A program made the translations under genes and the position numbers. A DNA stretch of 64,000 nucleotides, taken from NCBI GenBank assembly GCA_008638375.1, contig CM018031.1:10196062-10260061 (forward strand), read 5' to 3'. Under the pieces are notes generated by a model that saw nothing but the letters and a program-made list of their open reading frames with translations, was not told the DNA's origin and ran no database searches. The DNA comes from Nyssa sinensis (taxonomy: Eukaryota > Streptophyta > Magnoliopsida > Cornales > Nyssaceae). Below, in pieces: positions 11,603 through 24,386 of this stretch (position 1 is its first letter; each line of letters starts with the position of its first letter).

Positions 11603-14600
11603 TATGGCTTGTTTTCCAAAGTTTTGTCTCTCGTCGTCAACCTATTTGGTATGTAGCCGAAACCGATCATTTATGTTAATAGTCTTTTGTCGCATCATCT
11701 ACATAATCTCAAATAACAGGCTGAAATGACAAACCCATATGAACTTTTCCTCCTTTTTTTCTCATAAACAACAAGAAAGCCATTTCATCAGGTAAGCCTC
11801 CATGTGTCCCCTTCAAGTTTTTACTTGTGTATCTGATGTCCTGATTATTTTTGAAATTAAAGGATCACTCAGTTCCAAACCTCATGTCTTTTACCCAACT
11901 CTATTCATTCCTCTTATTCCTTATTTTTCATTTTTACTTAAAGGGGACCAGTTTCCAATTTTGTCATCCTCACCACTATTCATGCAATTTTTGTTGTTGT
12001 TGGGTTGGGGGAGGTTTGGACAATTGCACTACTTGAAGAGGACTTCAATCTTTTGTACAAACTCTATTTGGACATATTGTTTATTACAAATTAATATATA
12101 CACCTAAAAACAGAAAAAAGACGAAGGGATTATTATGAAAATGCAATGCCCTTTGGAGTTTTTTATTTTTTCCTAGAGGTGCTTCTCTTGCCATGCTCAA
12201 AAAGACTATTCTCATTTGACCTCTCAAACCGTAAAATATGCTTCCCTGTCGGGCATGGAGCAGGATCATCTTTAATATATTTCTCCCTCAATTTTTCTCA
12301 ATGTATTTTTAGTTGTATGTTACATCATATATCTACTATTAAATAATTGATGGTGTGGAATGTTTTTAAAATATCTTAAAGAAAATTCAGAAGAAAAAAA
12401 ACTGGAAAGAAGCTGTATCCATTGTGCATACATGATTATGCGAAATATGCATTCCCTTGGTCCGTAGTTAATGGACTAGATACAACTACTTGTTAGAAGT
12501 ATTTTTTAATGAGACTGGATTATTATGTAACAGTATAACTCGTGTTTTATCGTATATGCTATGATTGAGTTATAACAAACACGACATGACATCAATAGAA
12601 AGACATATAATCATAACAATTGACCAGTTACATTTAAGAATTTTTCTACTTGTTATGCTTTGAGGAAGCAAAGCATTTATTCTTTTTTCCCCTTCTCTGT
12701 TGGGGGAGATTAGGAGTTTTATTTTTTATTTTGGAGAACCCAACATGAGAAGGTAGCGAAAAAATTGTAAACGGTCGTGTGGCTTAACTTTAGTGAAGAA
12801 ATTTTTATCATTGCTCTCAGTGCAGAATATTCAAATTAATAAATACTTGTTCACATATATAAAATATATAAATCATATACTGATATAATAAATATTTATT
12901 AATTCAAATACTCTACCTTATGATACTCATGAATATCAACTCTCTCAGAGTACAAGTGTAAAAACACCAATATATATGACTTATACTAGTGAAAGCAAAG
13001 GGTAAATCAACTTGTAATAAGTGTAAATAGTTTTTATCCTTTGTGGTTGTCCCACTACGAGAAAAGGAAAAACACAAAAGGTTGTATGCGTGTTTGATTC
13101 ATTGCATGCGGCTGCCTGTGCGTACCAAACCAGTTATAACAGTCAAATCTCTCTTTATACGATGTTTACATTTGGTTGCCGACATCTCACTTGTCGAGTC
13201 ATCAGTCAATTAATTTTTTTTTAGGTCATTTTATGGGATGTATAACTTTCTATCACCTTAAAAATAAATAATGTTATTTTAAATTCGAATTAAATTATAT
13301 GATATATGATATTTTAATTATTATGTAATTTTGAAATTAATTTTTTTTATTTATATCTAATTTTGAAATCATATACATAAGATTGATTATTGACTTGCTT
13401 CATACATTTGTTATAGCCAAAACCTTCTCAAAGTAAATACACCAAGAATTCAAATCAAACAGGAAAGACCAATGAAGGATGTTTTATTCTCTACAGATGC
13501 CAAATTCATTGAGACCGTCACTTAATTTCATTATTCGAGATAAAATGACACTTTTTTTACCCTATAGAAAAGATTTTTATCAAAATTTTAGGATAAAAAT
13601 TATGAGAAAACAATCATTTCACAATAAATAATAATGTAAAGTGATTATTTTACTGAATAGTTTTTTCTAGTAGATGAGTTCAGAACTTATTTTTGAAGCG
13701 AAGGACGTGTTGACACATTCAAATATTGAAAAAGAAATGAAATCATGAAAATTGGATATCCTGTAGCCAAGCAGGCATTCCAAAGTAATAAATTTTCAGG
13801 TAAGGGGGCTTCATTCACTTCAATCCCAAACAAAGTTATCTTAAAAGATACTAAAAATGTTACCCTAATATTATAAAATATGTCTAACTCATGGTCCGCT
13901 TGGTTTTATCATTAAGCGCTTTAGGCTTCCCTTACTATAGTTTAAACTAAAGTTTAAGATTAATAAAAATTTATTTTTATCAAAAACAATGTACCATAAA
14001 AACTCAAGAAAAAAAATTAATTTTATTAATAGTGTTATTTGATATTATTATCACTTTTTATTGTATCTATTTCGATGAACAAAAAAATGCAGAATAGTTA
14101 TTTTGTATTGTTCCGTTTTTATTTTTGTAAATTCTATTCTCAGAGGATTGCTCAATAATATAAGAACTCATTTATTAGAGTTTTATTCGACGTATAGATT
14201 TTTTATTAAAACACTATTAATTATAGTTTACAAAACATTGAAATGTTTATATATTTTATATGTTCATTAAAATTTTATAATTTTAATATTAGATAATTTT
14301 TTTTACATTAATATTAGAAAATTAAAAAAAAAATCTCATTTTAAATAGTTACTTGATTGGATTTGTAATTGTCTTAAGCCGATCATAATCCAACTTTAGG
14401 TATACAAAAAATGTTGGAGAGCAGATTTTCAGAAATGGAAAGAAAGTTCTCCTTCTTCTTTCTCTTCTGCAACATTATTACTAATAAGTCTCTAGTGTTT
14501 CGTTCATTCTAAAATCATTAATAAATGTAAAACCTTTTAAGGTATTAGAAACATAGTTTTCTTTCTTCTTTCTATTCTGCAACATTTTGTTACTCTAATT

Positions 14601-17600
14601 GTTTCCTTCATTCTAAAATCATCAGTGAATGTAAAAGCTTTCATGGCATCTGCATCTGCATCTGCATCACAGGTTGACAGACAAGCGATGATGATAGGAT
14701 GAGGTGTGCTGACAAGAATGTCATCCCCGGTACGATGCAGTGATCAGAATATCAACTTGTCTCAGGGTGGGTCCCCTGGGATCACATGTTTTCTCCTGTC
14801 AAGCCATGATTGTGGCTACCAACTTTCCTCACTCTATTTTAATTCAGAATCCGATTTGGATTTTTTTTTTTGTTGGGTTTGAAAGATCCATTTTGTCAGT
14901 TTCTCTCTATTTATTAGTTATACATAAAAATTAATAATTTACAGTTGGACAATGCAATAGAATTTACAAACTAAATACTCCATCTTATTCAATTTGAAGT
15001 ATATCAAAGTTTAGGAGAGATTTGATATGAATATTAAAAAAATTAAGAGGGTCAACCTCTAAATTTTTTAAAAATAAAATTAACAAAATAAATAGTAGAA
15101 TAATACAATTTCAAACTTTTGAGAGGGTAGTTTTCTTTAGTCCATTTTGCATTTGTCACTAAAAGTATTAATTTTTTTATACGACACGACAATACAACTC
15201 TAATACGATAGAAAGTTAATGAATTTGAGTCATTAACGTAGGGTTAATACATATAACACTATTAATAAACAAATCATATTTAAGTTTTAATAATATCAAT
15301 ATGTTTAACACGACTTAACATATTTAATTATAAAAAATATTATAATTTAAGATAATTTGTTTCATATAGAAAGTTTATCAATGTTCTAATACTTTTTTTG
15401 TTACTACTTTGTTTTGTCTCATGTATAAAGTTTAAGAAACTTGAAAATTATCTATGCATATAAAAAGACAGATAACTTTTTTATTTTAAAAAATATAAAA
15501 TTAAAATAAACAGATTAATTACGTGAATACGTATAACTTGTTTAATAAATGAATTATATTTAAGTTTAATAATATCATGTTAAAATTAATACATTTTTAA
15601 ATATGTATATCTTAACAGGATTCGAACACGATATGATAAAATAAATTAACACCCCTTTTAGGTAGTCATTTTAATAGCACTTTTTAAAAATATTTTAATG
15701 AAAGTAGAAAAGGAAAAAAAATGTAGCATTAAAATTTTTGTAGCAAAAAAAAAAAAAAAGAGGTATAAACAAGTATAATAAATGCTAAAATTAAAGTAAA
15801 GTGATAGGATGGATTAGTTGGTGCATGAAGTGGCAGCTAGAGTGCCACCATTGATGAGGCAAGCCTCATGATTAATTTCTTCAAGGGGCAGTATCATTAT
15901 TTTATTCTTCAAAAACTTCTATACTTCATTCATAAGTTCTGATAAAATTCCTTGTCACCACTCATGATTCATGATCAATTTCCATTACCTTTTCCAAACA
16001 CAACCCAACCTTTTTCTCCCAAGAAAACACAAGTTGAAGATGCCATATAATTTTAAGTTTGCAATTAAATTATACTTTCATTTAGAGAGACAGAGAGAGA
16101 GAGAGTGTGTGTGTGTGTGTTGATATTGAAGAAGGGGGTCATTCTTATTATATACATACATATACATATGACTTAGACTATTATGGAATTGCCTCCCTTG
16201 ATTTTTTTTTTTTATACTTTCCAAAAAAAATTCAAATATATCAATTTAATTTGTATTGCCCCCTCCCCAGGTCTAAATTATTTCATACTTTTTTTTTATT
16301 TTAATTTTAATTTGACTCTTACTTGAAACTTTTATTGATTTTTTTTAAAATTTTTTATTGAACTTCTTATCTAATTTATATATGAATTACTTATTCAAAT
16401 TATCATCAATCAATTTTAATTTTTTTTTTCTACTTTCTAAAATTTAAAATTTGTGATTAAATATTTATAACAAAAAAAATTGTTCTCCCTAAATTGAAAT
16501 TTTGGCCTTGTCCCTATTAACTATTATTTGTTAAAAAAGAATGATCATTTGCGATTTATCAAAAATATTTTACGAGCATTTCCATCGTTAAATGTAGAAG
16601 TAAAACTTTTATAAAATGATTAGTATGTTTAAATAATATATGTATAATTTGTAAATATCACTAACATGACAAAAATTAAAATTTTACGATTAATGATAGC
16701 ATCCTAACCACTTAATTGAGAAACTTTACCTGTCAAATGTTGAAGACAAACCTAGGCAACCGAATGGGAATTAATGGGATCATTACTACCACCCGATCGA
16801 AAGCAATCTTAGGCCATGATTATTCCAACTGCTATCACACCAAAAAGGGTACATTTTCTTAAATCTATACAAAATAAATACATACATATATATATATATA
16901 TATAGCTCAACCTAAGACATACATGTCACACATAGATTATGGGTGTCATTATTAGATGACTTTTGGGTTAGAGCTTAATTACGTGTGCTTGTTTAAAGTG
17001 ACGCGTGCATGTATATATGGCCCATAACCATCTTTAGGGCTTAAATATATTCCTTGTCCTTGATTGTTTCTCATGCCCATGATTAGTCAAATAAATAATA
17101 TATATATTCATTATTCACACCCTGTGATTTAGGAATGATAAGACATAAATCACTCTAGTATTTCCCTACTCACCCAACATGTACAGTGATAATGGCACAA
17201 AATAGTTTAATTTAATACTTATAATGATTAAAAATCAACTTCATTTATAATACTTTATATATAATATATTACATAACAAAAGATACATTCTAAAATATTT
17301 ATTCTCTTTTTTGTCCAAGAATGTTCTTTCTCTTCATTAGATAATTGATATTGTTATCTCAGTACAAATAATTTTATCGAATTGAATGATAATTAACTTT
17401 TAAAAAAAAAAGTCGAATCTGTAACTTTTAAGTATGTAACTTCTTGTAAAATGTTGCGAGATTTGAAAAAAGAAATAAATTCTTTTTTTTTATCATAAGA
17501 TTGGATTGCAAATTCATGCCATTTCTCGAGCAATAGACATATTTTAAGGATTTATATCACTGCATTTTTTGTGATAATTAGGGTTCTTGAATCTATCATA

Positions 17601-18033
17601 TTTGATTTATATTATTGAAATTTGTAAATTCATGCAATCTAATACCATCGCTATAATAAATATATATACACACACACACATATTAGCCTATGCCTCTCAA
17701 GCTAGTTTTTCCTATATATGTGTGTGTGTATATATATAGGTACACACATGTATTGTAGGTTCCTAGTAGTGTGGTTCTAATTATAGCAAGTAATATAACT
17801 CATCCTCTAAATTTCCACTTTAGTAGACTTTACAGAGTACAGAGTTTGATTAAAGCAATCTTTTATGTGGGTGGCTTTCACTAGCTATAATTACAAACCC
17901 AAAAAGCACTGCAAAGCCTTCAGGAATCCAGCAATCTCTCCAAAAACAAAACAAAACATAGTGAAAAAGCCATTTCCCCCAACCTTTCACCGAAAAGTAC
18001 AAACAGAGCAAAATATTCTTGACTTTACATTAT
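11603..18033. other. AT-rich intergenic DNA
   Basis: No gene is supported. It holds many A/T runs and short microsatellites: CA and GT repeats near 16106-16120 and 17670-17735, and (TA)n near 16880-16903. An imperfect direct duplication lies at 14453-14643. An ATG after GCATCTGCATCTGCATCT at 14644 opens a serine/alanine-rich start that stops after about 20 codons and matches nothing I know. Confidence 0.5.
14453..14643. repeat. Imperfect direct duplication of about 85-90 bp
   Basis: Copies at about 14453-14542 and 14562-14643 share CTTCTTTCT.TTCTGCAACAT, a TTCATTCTAAAATCAT block and GAATGTAAAA.CTTT. They differ at roughly one position in six and by a few indels. Confidence 0.65.
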
Positions 18034-18039
18034 GCATGT

Positions 18040-18158
18040 TATAAACACTCATGCATTAAAGTATATTTCCAACCCTTTAATCCTGCACGGCTTCATGTGA
18101 CTTTCTTCTCACTCCAGCTTTCTCTTTCCCCCTAGAGAGAGAGAGAGAGAGAGAGAGC
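18040..18158 (+). promoter_or_regulatory. Candidate core promoter and GA-rich leader of the NPH3 gene
   Basis: A TATA-like TATAAAC lies at about 18040-18046, some 260 bp before the start codon. A (GA)n tract at about 18134-18158 would fall in the 5' leader; GA/CT tracts are common in plant leaders. No transcription start can be proven from sequence alone. Confidence 0.4.
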
Positions 18159-18304
18159 TTGAGCAACCTGCGGGCAGCAACAGAACAAGTCCATTTTTGG
18201 TACTGTAACTGATTAGAAATGGGTTGTTAAAAACAGAGGCTGGTGGAGTAGAACTTTAATTTAGTGGGAATTCTTAAGGCTGAATTGTCAGGTTTTCTGA
18301 GGAG

Positions 18305-21300
18305 ATGGGTGTTGTTACTGTTGGTGAATTGAAGCCAAGTATCTCAGGGAAGAGGACTTTTCGTCCGAGTTCCAGTACAAGGCATGTCGCTGAATGGTAA
18401 TCTTCTCCTTCTTCATTCTTTCTACAGCTTCTCTTCCACACTGCTTTTTATTACTTTTTTTTCCCATCATATTTTTAATGGACTTTTTCGATACATACTG
18501 ATTTGATGCCATATCGCTGAGCCAACACACACATTTCAGTCAATTTTGTTGCATACAAGCTTTGTTTCAGATATATATTGGGTAGTTATCATTACATCTG
18601 TTAGTTCCAGTTATTAATTCTGCATGTACAATATTCTTTTGAAGTGGAAAATTTTTCTTTTTCCCCTTCTGTTTTTTCTTTTAATATTCAAAGGTTTGTT
18701 TAAGATGTACATTGGGTAGTTCGAAGCGCAAGAGTGATGAAACCTGTCAATTCCAGCTATACAATTCTGCCTGAAGTAAATTCTTTTGAAGTTCAAAATT
18801 TTCCTTTTGCTGTTTTTCTCTCAGTTTCAAATTTTTAGAGGTGGGTTGGGGTTGGTATAGATTACTTAAAAGTTTCAAAAATTTTATTTCCTTCCTCAAA
18901 TCATCTCAATGTTTTTTCCAGATTGTTTTCGGTTAATGAGAGGTTCGTTGCACTTTGAAACAAACCCCCTCTACTTGGCATATCAAGTCTAAGTATTTGG
19001 TATGGATTCGAATACCCACTGCAACATTTTGAGTGATTTAAATGATGGATGTATTGTAGAGTCGATGCACGTATTCAGAATTTGTCTATTAGTCTATTTC
19101 AATAGTAGGTATTGATTACCCCAAAAAAAAACCGAAGGTTTCCTTCATCAAAATTTCAGATGACTCCTTCCTAGCCCCCAGTGTTTTGTATGCTTTAGTT
19201 CAACAAGCTAGCATATTCATATATGGCTGAGAGAATTAACGGCTACATAAGCATAATAAATGGGCCACCCACTTACGCATCTAATGTCTCGGACCAATGA
19301 ATAACAATAATGATCTCGAAACTCTTGCGGTCAAGACGACAGCGGCACGAGGCTGGGCTGCAGGATGTCCTTATTTCAATATTTGTCAATCAATAATTTC
19401 TGTGTTTCTGCAATCTAGAGGCCCTTAAACATGTACGGAGATCTGACGATAAATGGTTGTATGATAAACCTGCTAGCCTTAGAATACAATAAACAAACAC
19501 AGGTATTTAATAAAACAAATTAACCAATGGGTCCGGTCCTATGAAAGATTGGCAAATTGAGCTTTGCCTATACAAAATCAGTCTTGCAATCTTCAGTCCA
19601 GACATCTACCATTATTTACGCTTAAGCCTCATCTCCTGAAGCACTGATTGAGCTGTCCCAATCATTTATTATTGAGATTTTGGGTTTCAACTGGGGCCAT
19701 ACATGTAACACAAGACCAAGATAGATTTCACTGTCCATAGGTTTGAGGTGTTCAATGACTGGGAACTGTAACCACTTTGGACTGTTTCAATATCATGTTA
19801 AAACTTGGGAATTCAGATGTAAAGAAGAAGAAGAAGGTCCTGCAAACTTTTTGGATAACTAAAAAAACAAAAATGTATGCCTGGTTTTATTTCTTTGTTT
19901 TGGACTTACTTTTGTCATCTTGATTCCAATTCTACCAGTTTTTTCATCTTGCAGGCCAATATCCGATGTTTCTAGCGATCTTACCATTGAAGTGGGAGCA
20001 GCAACTTTTGCACTTCACAAGGTAACATGAATGTGGTTTAGTATTTTAATTGCTTAATTTGCCCCTAATTTCAAGTATTATTTTACGGGTGTCAATTAAA
20101 ATAACTGCTGTCTAAATATAATGAACATATACTAGTTTGGAAACATGGTTATCATTATCTTATGGTTATTGTCTAAGATTTACATTTTAAGATCAAATCT
20201 TAAGCCAAACCAAACCTGGACTCCACCATGAATTCTCTTGAAATCAAACACTTCTCATCTCAAACATGACCAACTGGGGTTGAAATATGCAAATTTAACT
20301 AAAGATAGGATGAAACTAAAAGCAAAACTTTTTTTTTCTTGAAAATTTGTGTTTTATAAATGAAAAGCAGTTGCAGAAGAAAACTGCACCGCCAAAAGGT
20401 GCAGCAATGCACGATTAAGCTACAGAAGCAACCCAACAACATGATGAGACAGGTAGTTTTAAGTTTTAACTGAAAGATGCTCGGGTGAGGTAACCAGTTG
20501 AGATGAAATAAATCCATGTGTGTAAACTAATTAACAAACTGCATATAAAACATATTGTGACAATGAAATGTTATGAATGAAGGCTAAAAGAGATAAAGTT
20601 TGGTATTATATGAAGTAATTTTAGATTCAAGGATGAATAACCTTCTCTCATCTCTGGTAGCTTTTATAATATGATCAAGGTTGTTTTGCAGTTCCCTCTA
20701 GTTTCTCTGAGTGGAAAGATTCGCAAACTGTTGCTGGAAGCAAAAGATTCAAAAATCACGCGAATAAATATTCCTGCCCTGCCGGGAGGACCAGAGGCAT
20801 TTGAGATAGCAGCAAAATTCTGTTATGGAGTGAGCACTGAGATTACAATATCCAATGTTGCTATGCTGCGTTGTGCAGCACATTTCCTGGAAATGACAGA
20901 AGAGTTTGCTGAGAAGAACCTGGAAACACGGACTGAAGTATATCTGAAGGAAACAGTACTCCCAAATATATCAAACTCGATATCTGTCCTTCACCACTGT
21001 GAAACCCTCCTACCTATTTCAGAAGAGATCAATCTAGTTAGCAGGATCGTCAATGCAATTGCGACCAATGCATGTAAAGAGCAGCTCACCTCTGGTTTAT
21101 CCAAACTTGAGCACAACTTCCCGGCAAAGCCCATTACCAGGCATGGAAACAGAAACACCCTCAGACAGGTGGGGAAAATCACTCACAGTGCTTAATCTCG
21201 ATTTCTTCCAACGGGTTCTATCTGCAGTAAAAACGAAGGGTCTTAAACAGGATATTATCAGCAGAATTTTGATAAATTATGCCCACAATTCTCTTCAAGG

Positions 21301-22592
21301 CCTCACCGTTAGAGACCCTCAATTGGTTAAAGGAAGTTTAATGGATTTGGAGTTGCAGAAGAAGCAGAGGGTCATTGTTGAAACAATAGTTAGTTTACTA
21401 CCGACCCAATCAAGGAAGAGTACAGTTCCAATGGCATTTCTTTCAAGTTTGTTGAAATCAGCAATAACTGCATCAGCATCTACTTCTTGCAGATCTGACT
21501 TAGAAAGGCGGATTGGTCTGCAACTGGACCAGGCAATTCTTGAAGATATCCTCATTCCTGCAAATTCACATGGAAACAATCACAGCCAAATGTATGACAC
21601 GGATTCAATCTTGAGGATCTTCTCCATATTTTTGAATTTGGATGACGATGAAGATGAGGATAATCACTTGAGGGATGAAGGTGAAATGGTTTACGATTTT
21701 GACAGTCCTGGATCTCCTAAGCAGAGCTCAATTCTTAAGGTATCAAAACTCTTAGACAATTATCTTGCAGAAGTTGCACTAGATTCAAACTTGATGCCAT
21801 CAAAGTTCATAGCACTGGCAGAACTACTTCCAGACCATGCCCGCATAGTGAATGATGGACTGTACAGAGCTGTGGATCTCTTTCTCAAGGTAACACTCTC
21901 TCTGTGTCTCTCTCACAAACACATGAGAGCAGCAAGCAGCTCACAGCATGCTACAACTTATTATTGATTATTATTAACACAAACAGCATATTATACACAC
22001 AATGTCAAGATTCTTCAGGGTCTTGAACACCGATTTATGGTCGTTCTGACAGGTTCATCCAAATATTAAGGACTCTGAGCGCTACAGACTCTGCAAAACC
22101 ATCGACTGTCAGAAACTATCACAAGAGGCCTGCAGCCATGCAGCACAGAATGAACGATTACCTGTGCAGATGGCAGTCCAGGTGCTATACTTTGAGCAGA
22201 TTAGGCTTCGGAATGCGATGAATGGGGGTCACAATCAATTATTCTTTGGGTCGATCAATGGTCAATTCCCTCAACGTTCTAGCAGTGGGGCAGGAAGCGG
22301 ATGCATCTCACCAAGAGATAATTATGCATCGGTAAGAAGAGAAAACAGAGAACTGAAGCTTGAAGTTGCAAGAATGAGAATGAGGCTAACCGACCTAGAA
22401 AAGGACCACGTCTCTATGAAACAAGAACTTGTAAAGTCACATCCTGCCAACAAGTTGTTCAAATCATTCACCAAAAAGTTATGCAAGCTCAATGTCTTAT
22501 TCCGGCTTAAAGATTTCAGGCCCATAGGCAGCAAGGCTCATTCAGAAACTCGTTTTTTATTTCAGAAGAGAAGGCGTCACTCTGTCTCGTGA
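18305..22592 (+). CDS. SETH6: NPH3/BTB domain protein, SETH6-like (one-base frameshift)
   Basis: Four exons, 18305-18396, 19955-20021, 20692-21889 and 22053-22592, join at GT-AG introns of 1558, 670 and 163 bp. The product matches Arabidopsis SETH6 (At2g47860) from start (MGVVTVGELKPSISGKRTFR) to end (KRRRHSVS). An N-terminal BTB region (LTIEVGAATFALHK onward, about residues 40-125) is followed by the NPH3 domain (about 200-480, WGKSLTVLNLDFF to the HPNIKDSERYRLCKTID block) and a C-terminal coiled coil (RRENRELKLEVARMRMRLTDLE). The family acts as substrate adaptors of CUL3 ubiquitin ligases or in plasma-membrane signalling. The exons sum to 1897 nt, one base too many for about 631 codons. The shift lies between FPAKP and METETP, where ACCAGGCATGG has one extra G near 21140. 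No GT-AG intron could absorb it. Everything else is intact, so a sequencing error, an allele or a young null are all possible. Confidence 0.9.
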
Positions 22593-23348
22593 CCATGGAA
22601 TGTGTGCATAAGAGAATGTATAGTTTACTATTGTGATTGTGCCCAATGTCAGGTTTAGTGTTCATATTTGATTTTGTGATGCTGTGTTCAGTGAGATTAC
22701 TCGACTTTTTGATGGGGTCTTGATGGCAGGCACTCAATCAAACGTGTATTCTAAAGGTATGTCTAAGGTGTGTGAGAATTGTTAGAACTTTGAGTTAGAT
22801 ATCAATTACTTTTTTCATCATATTTTCAAGCTGATCATTTTAATACCTGATTCTCCAAATCACTTCATGAACAATAAATTCTATCAACATGTGCACTTAC
22901 AGAGTTACAAAACTAGTCACCACTGCATACATTCCATGCACACAGGATTATAATGAGAGAACAAATAGAAGGGGAAAAAAGTGATAAATTCAGAACGTCT
23001 CAGTGTAATCCAAGTTGCTTACACTTGTCTATATATATGACATGATCTCCATATACAATAAGGTAAACTACCTCGAACAACCTAATAACACCGAGGATGC
23101 AATGCCTATATATATCTTGAGAAAGATTAACATATTTTGCCAACAATTTGGCAATGTAAGTTATTTCCATATCAATCTAGGGCAGCTATAACTCTCCAGA
23201 ATGGCATATCTTGTATCGGATCAATTGTGTACAAAGAAAATGATGAAAATGTGAACCATTGAATTGAGGCATTACTCATTAAACTAGACTACATCAGATG
23301 CATTATAATGTGTTGATTCATTGTTCAGGCATGACATGAAATACTACA
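22593..23348. other. 3' flank of the NPH3 gene
   Basis: This stretch should contain the 3' UTR. An AATAAA polyadenylation-like signal lies at about 22874. No other feature was seen before the target duplication of the Tat-type element. Confidence 0.45.
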
Positions 23349-23353
23349 AGAAG

Positions 23354-23964
23354 TGATGCTGCACTTTTCGACTCGCAATAAATATGGGCTCCGTGACCTG
23401 TAAAACACTCAGAAAGATGATCAGAGGACCACCGGATTGGCTCCGGCGGTAGCCGCTCCAATGCTTGAGTAAGTAAAAGGAATTGAAAGACTGTATCGAA
23501 AGCCAAAGAATGAGCATGAAAATAAAGCGTACTTTTAGGGTTTAATTTATAAACCGTGGCCTTCCTAAGTTGATTAGGATTCGGAGCCATGAATGTAGGG
23601 ATTTGATCATCGGAGATTGCAGTTACCTTGTGGAGTATTGCATAGAGATAACCATAGATGGTAGTTTCCTTGTTGAAGACTGTCTCCGTGTTGAGGATTG
23701 CTTCCTTATTCCCTGCTCGGCATCCGCTAAGGCGGTGACGAGGTCTGGAGTGTCGGTTTGGATCCTGTAATTAACTCTGAGATCCTTATCCAGATATATA
23801 TGTGCTCTAGAGGCATATGCTTGGCCACTTCCGACCTTTTGTGCTAATCTGGATGCTCGAGCGCTTAGCCATTAGCTGAGCGAGAGTTGAGTTAGCCGAG
23901 CATGAGTTGGATTCATAATCATACGTGTCAAGTGCTGATTGGCCTGCTCTTTTATGGTATATCA
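23354..23964 (-). repeat. 3' LTR of the Tat-type element
   Basis: 611 bp on the left edge. On the minus strand it starts TGATATACCATAAAAGAGC and ends GCAGCATCA. It lacks an 18-bp unit present once more in the other LTR near 39780-39800. Confidence 0.92.
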
Positions 23965-23985
23965 GTTACTCCCCCCCAAGTCCTA
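23965..23985 (-). other. Polypurine tract of the Tat-type element
   Basis: On the minus strand GGACTTGGGGGGGAGTAAC lies directly before the 3' LTR, where plus-strand DNA synthesis of an LTR element is primed. Confidence 0.7.
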
Positions 23986-24209
23986 GTTTGATGCTAAGAA
24001 GCAACTAGGGCTAAGCCTTTTTTGGAGAGTCATGTGTCATGCCTGTTCGCCTTCCAAGGCGACTGTTGGGGCGTCATTTATTGCGCAGCTGGAGATTAAG
24101 TCTTTTCAAGGTCATCATTGTACTGGGCCGATGGTTGGGTTTCTCGAAATCATCATTATTCCGAACCGTCATGGCGTTTGGGCTTGGTGGGTCCCTTCTG
24201 ATATTGTGC

Positions 24210-24217
24210 TTATAAAT
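24210..24217 (+). promoter_or_regulatory. TATA box for the antisense ORF of the Tat-type element
   Basis: TTATAAATACGGGG reads on the plus strand about 175 bp before the ATG at 24387 and about 245 bp inside the element. It would start a transcript opposite to the retrotransposon genome. Confidence 0.5.
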
Positions 24218-24386
24218 ACGGGGTGAGATTTTGAAATGACCTTTTCCCCGTCATTTTCACTGTGCTAGAAGATCTCGTCCACCATTGTTGGTTTTGCGAC
24301 CTTGAAGAACACCGGTTTTCTGAGTTAGAACAGGTTCGACCGATCTTTTCTCTTCTTTTGCCTCTTTCTTCTTAAGTCCGGGAGTA

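Noticed and set aside
14644..14720. ATG followed by a Ser/Ala-rich start, like a transit peptide
   Set aside because: The frame closes after about 20 codons and no following exon could be recognised.
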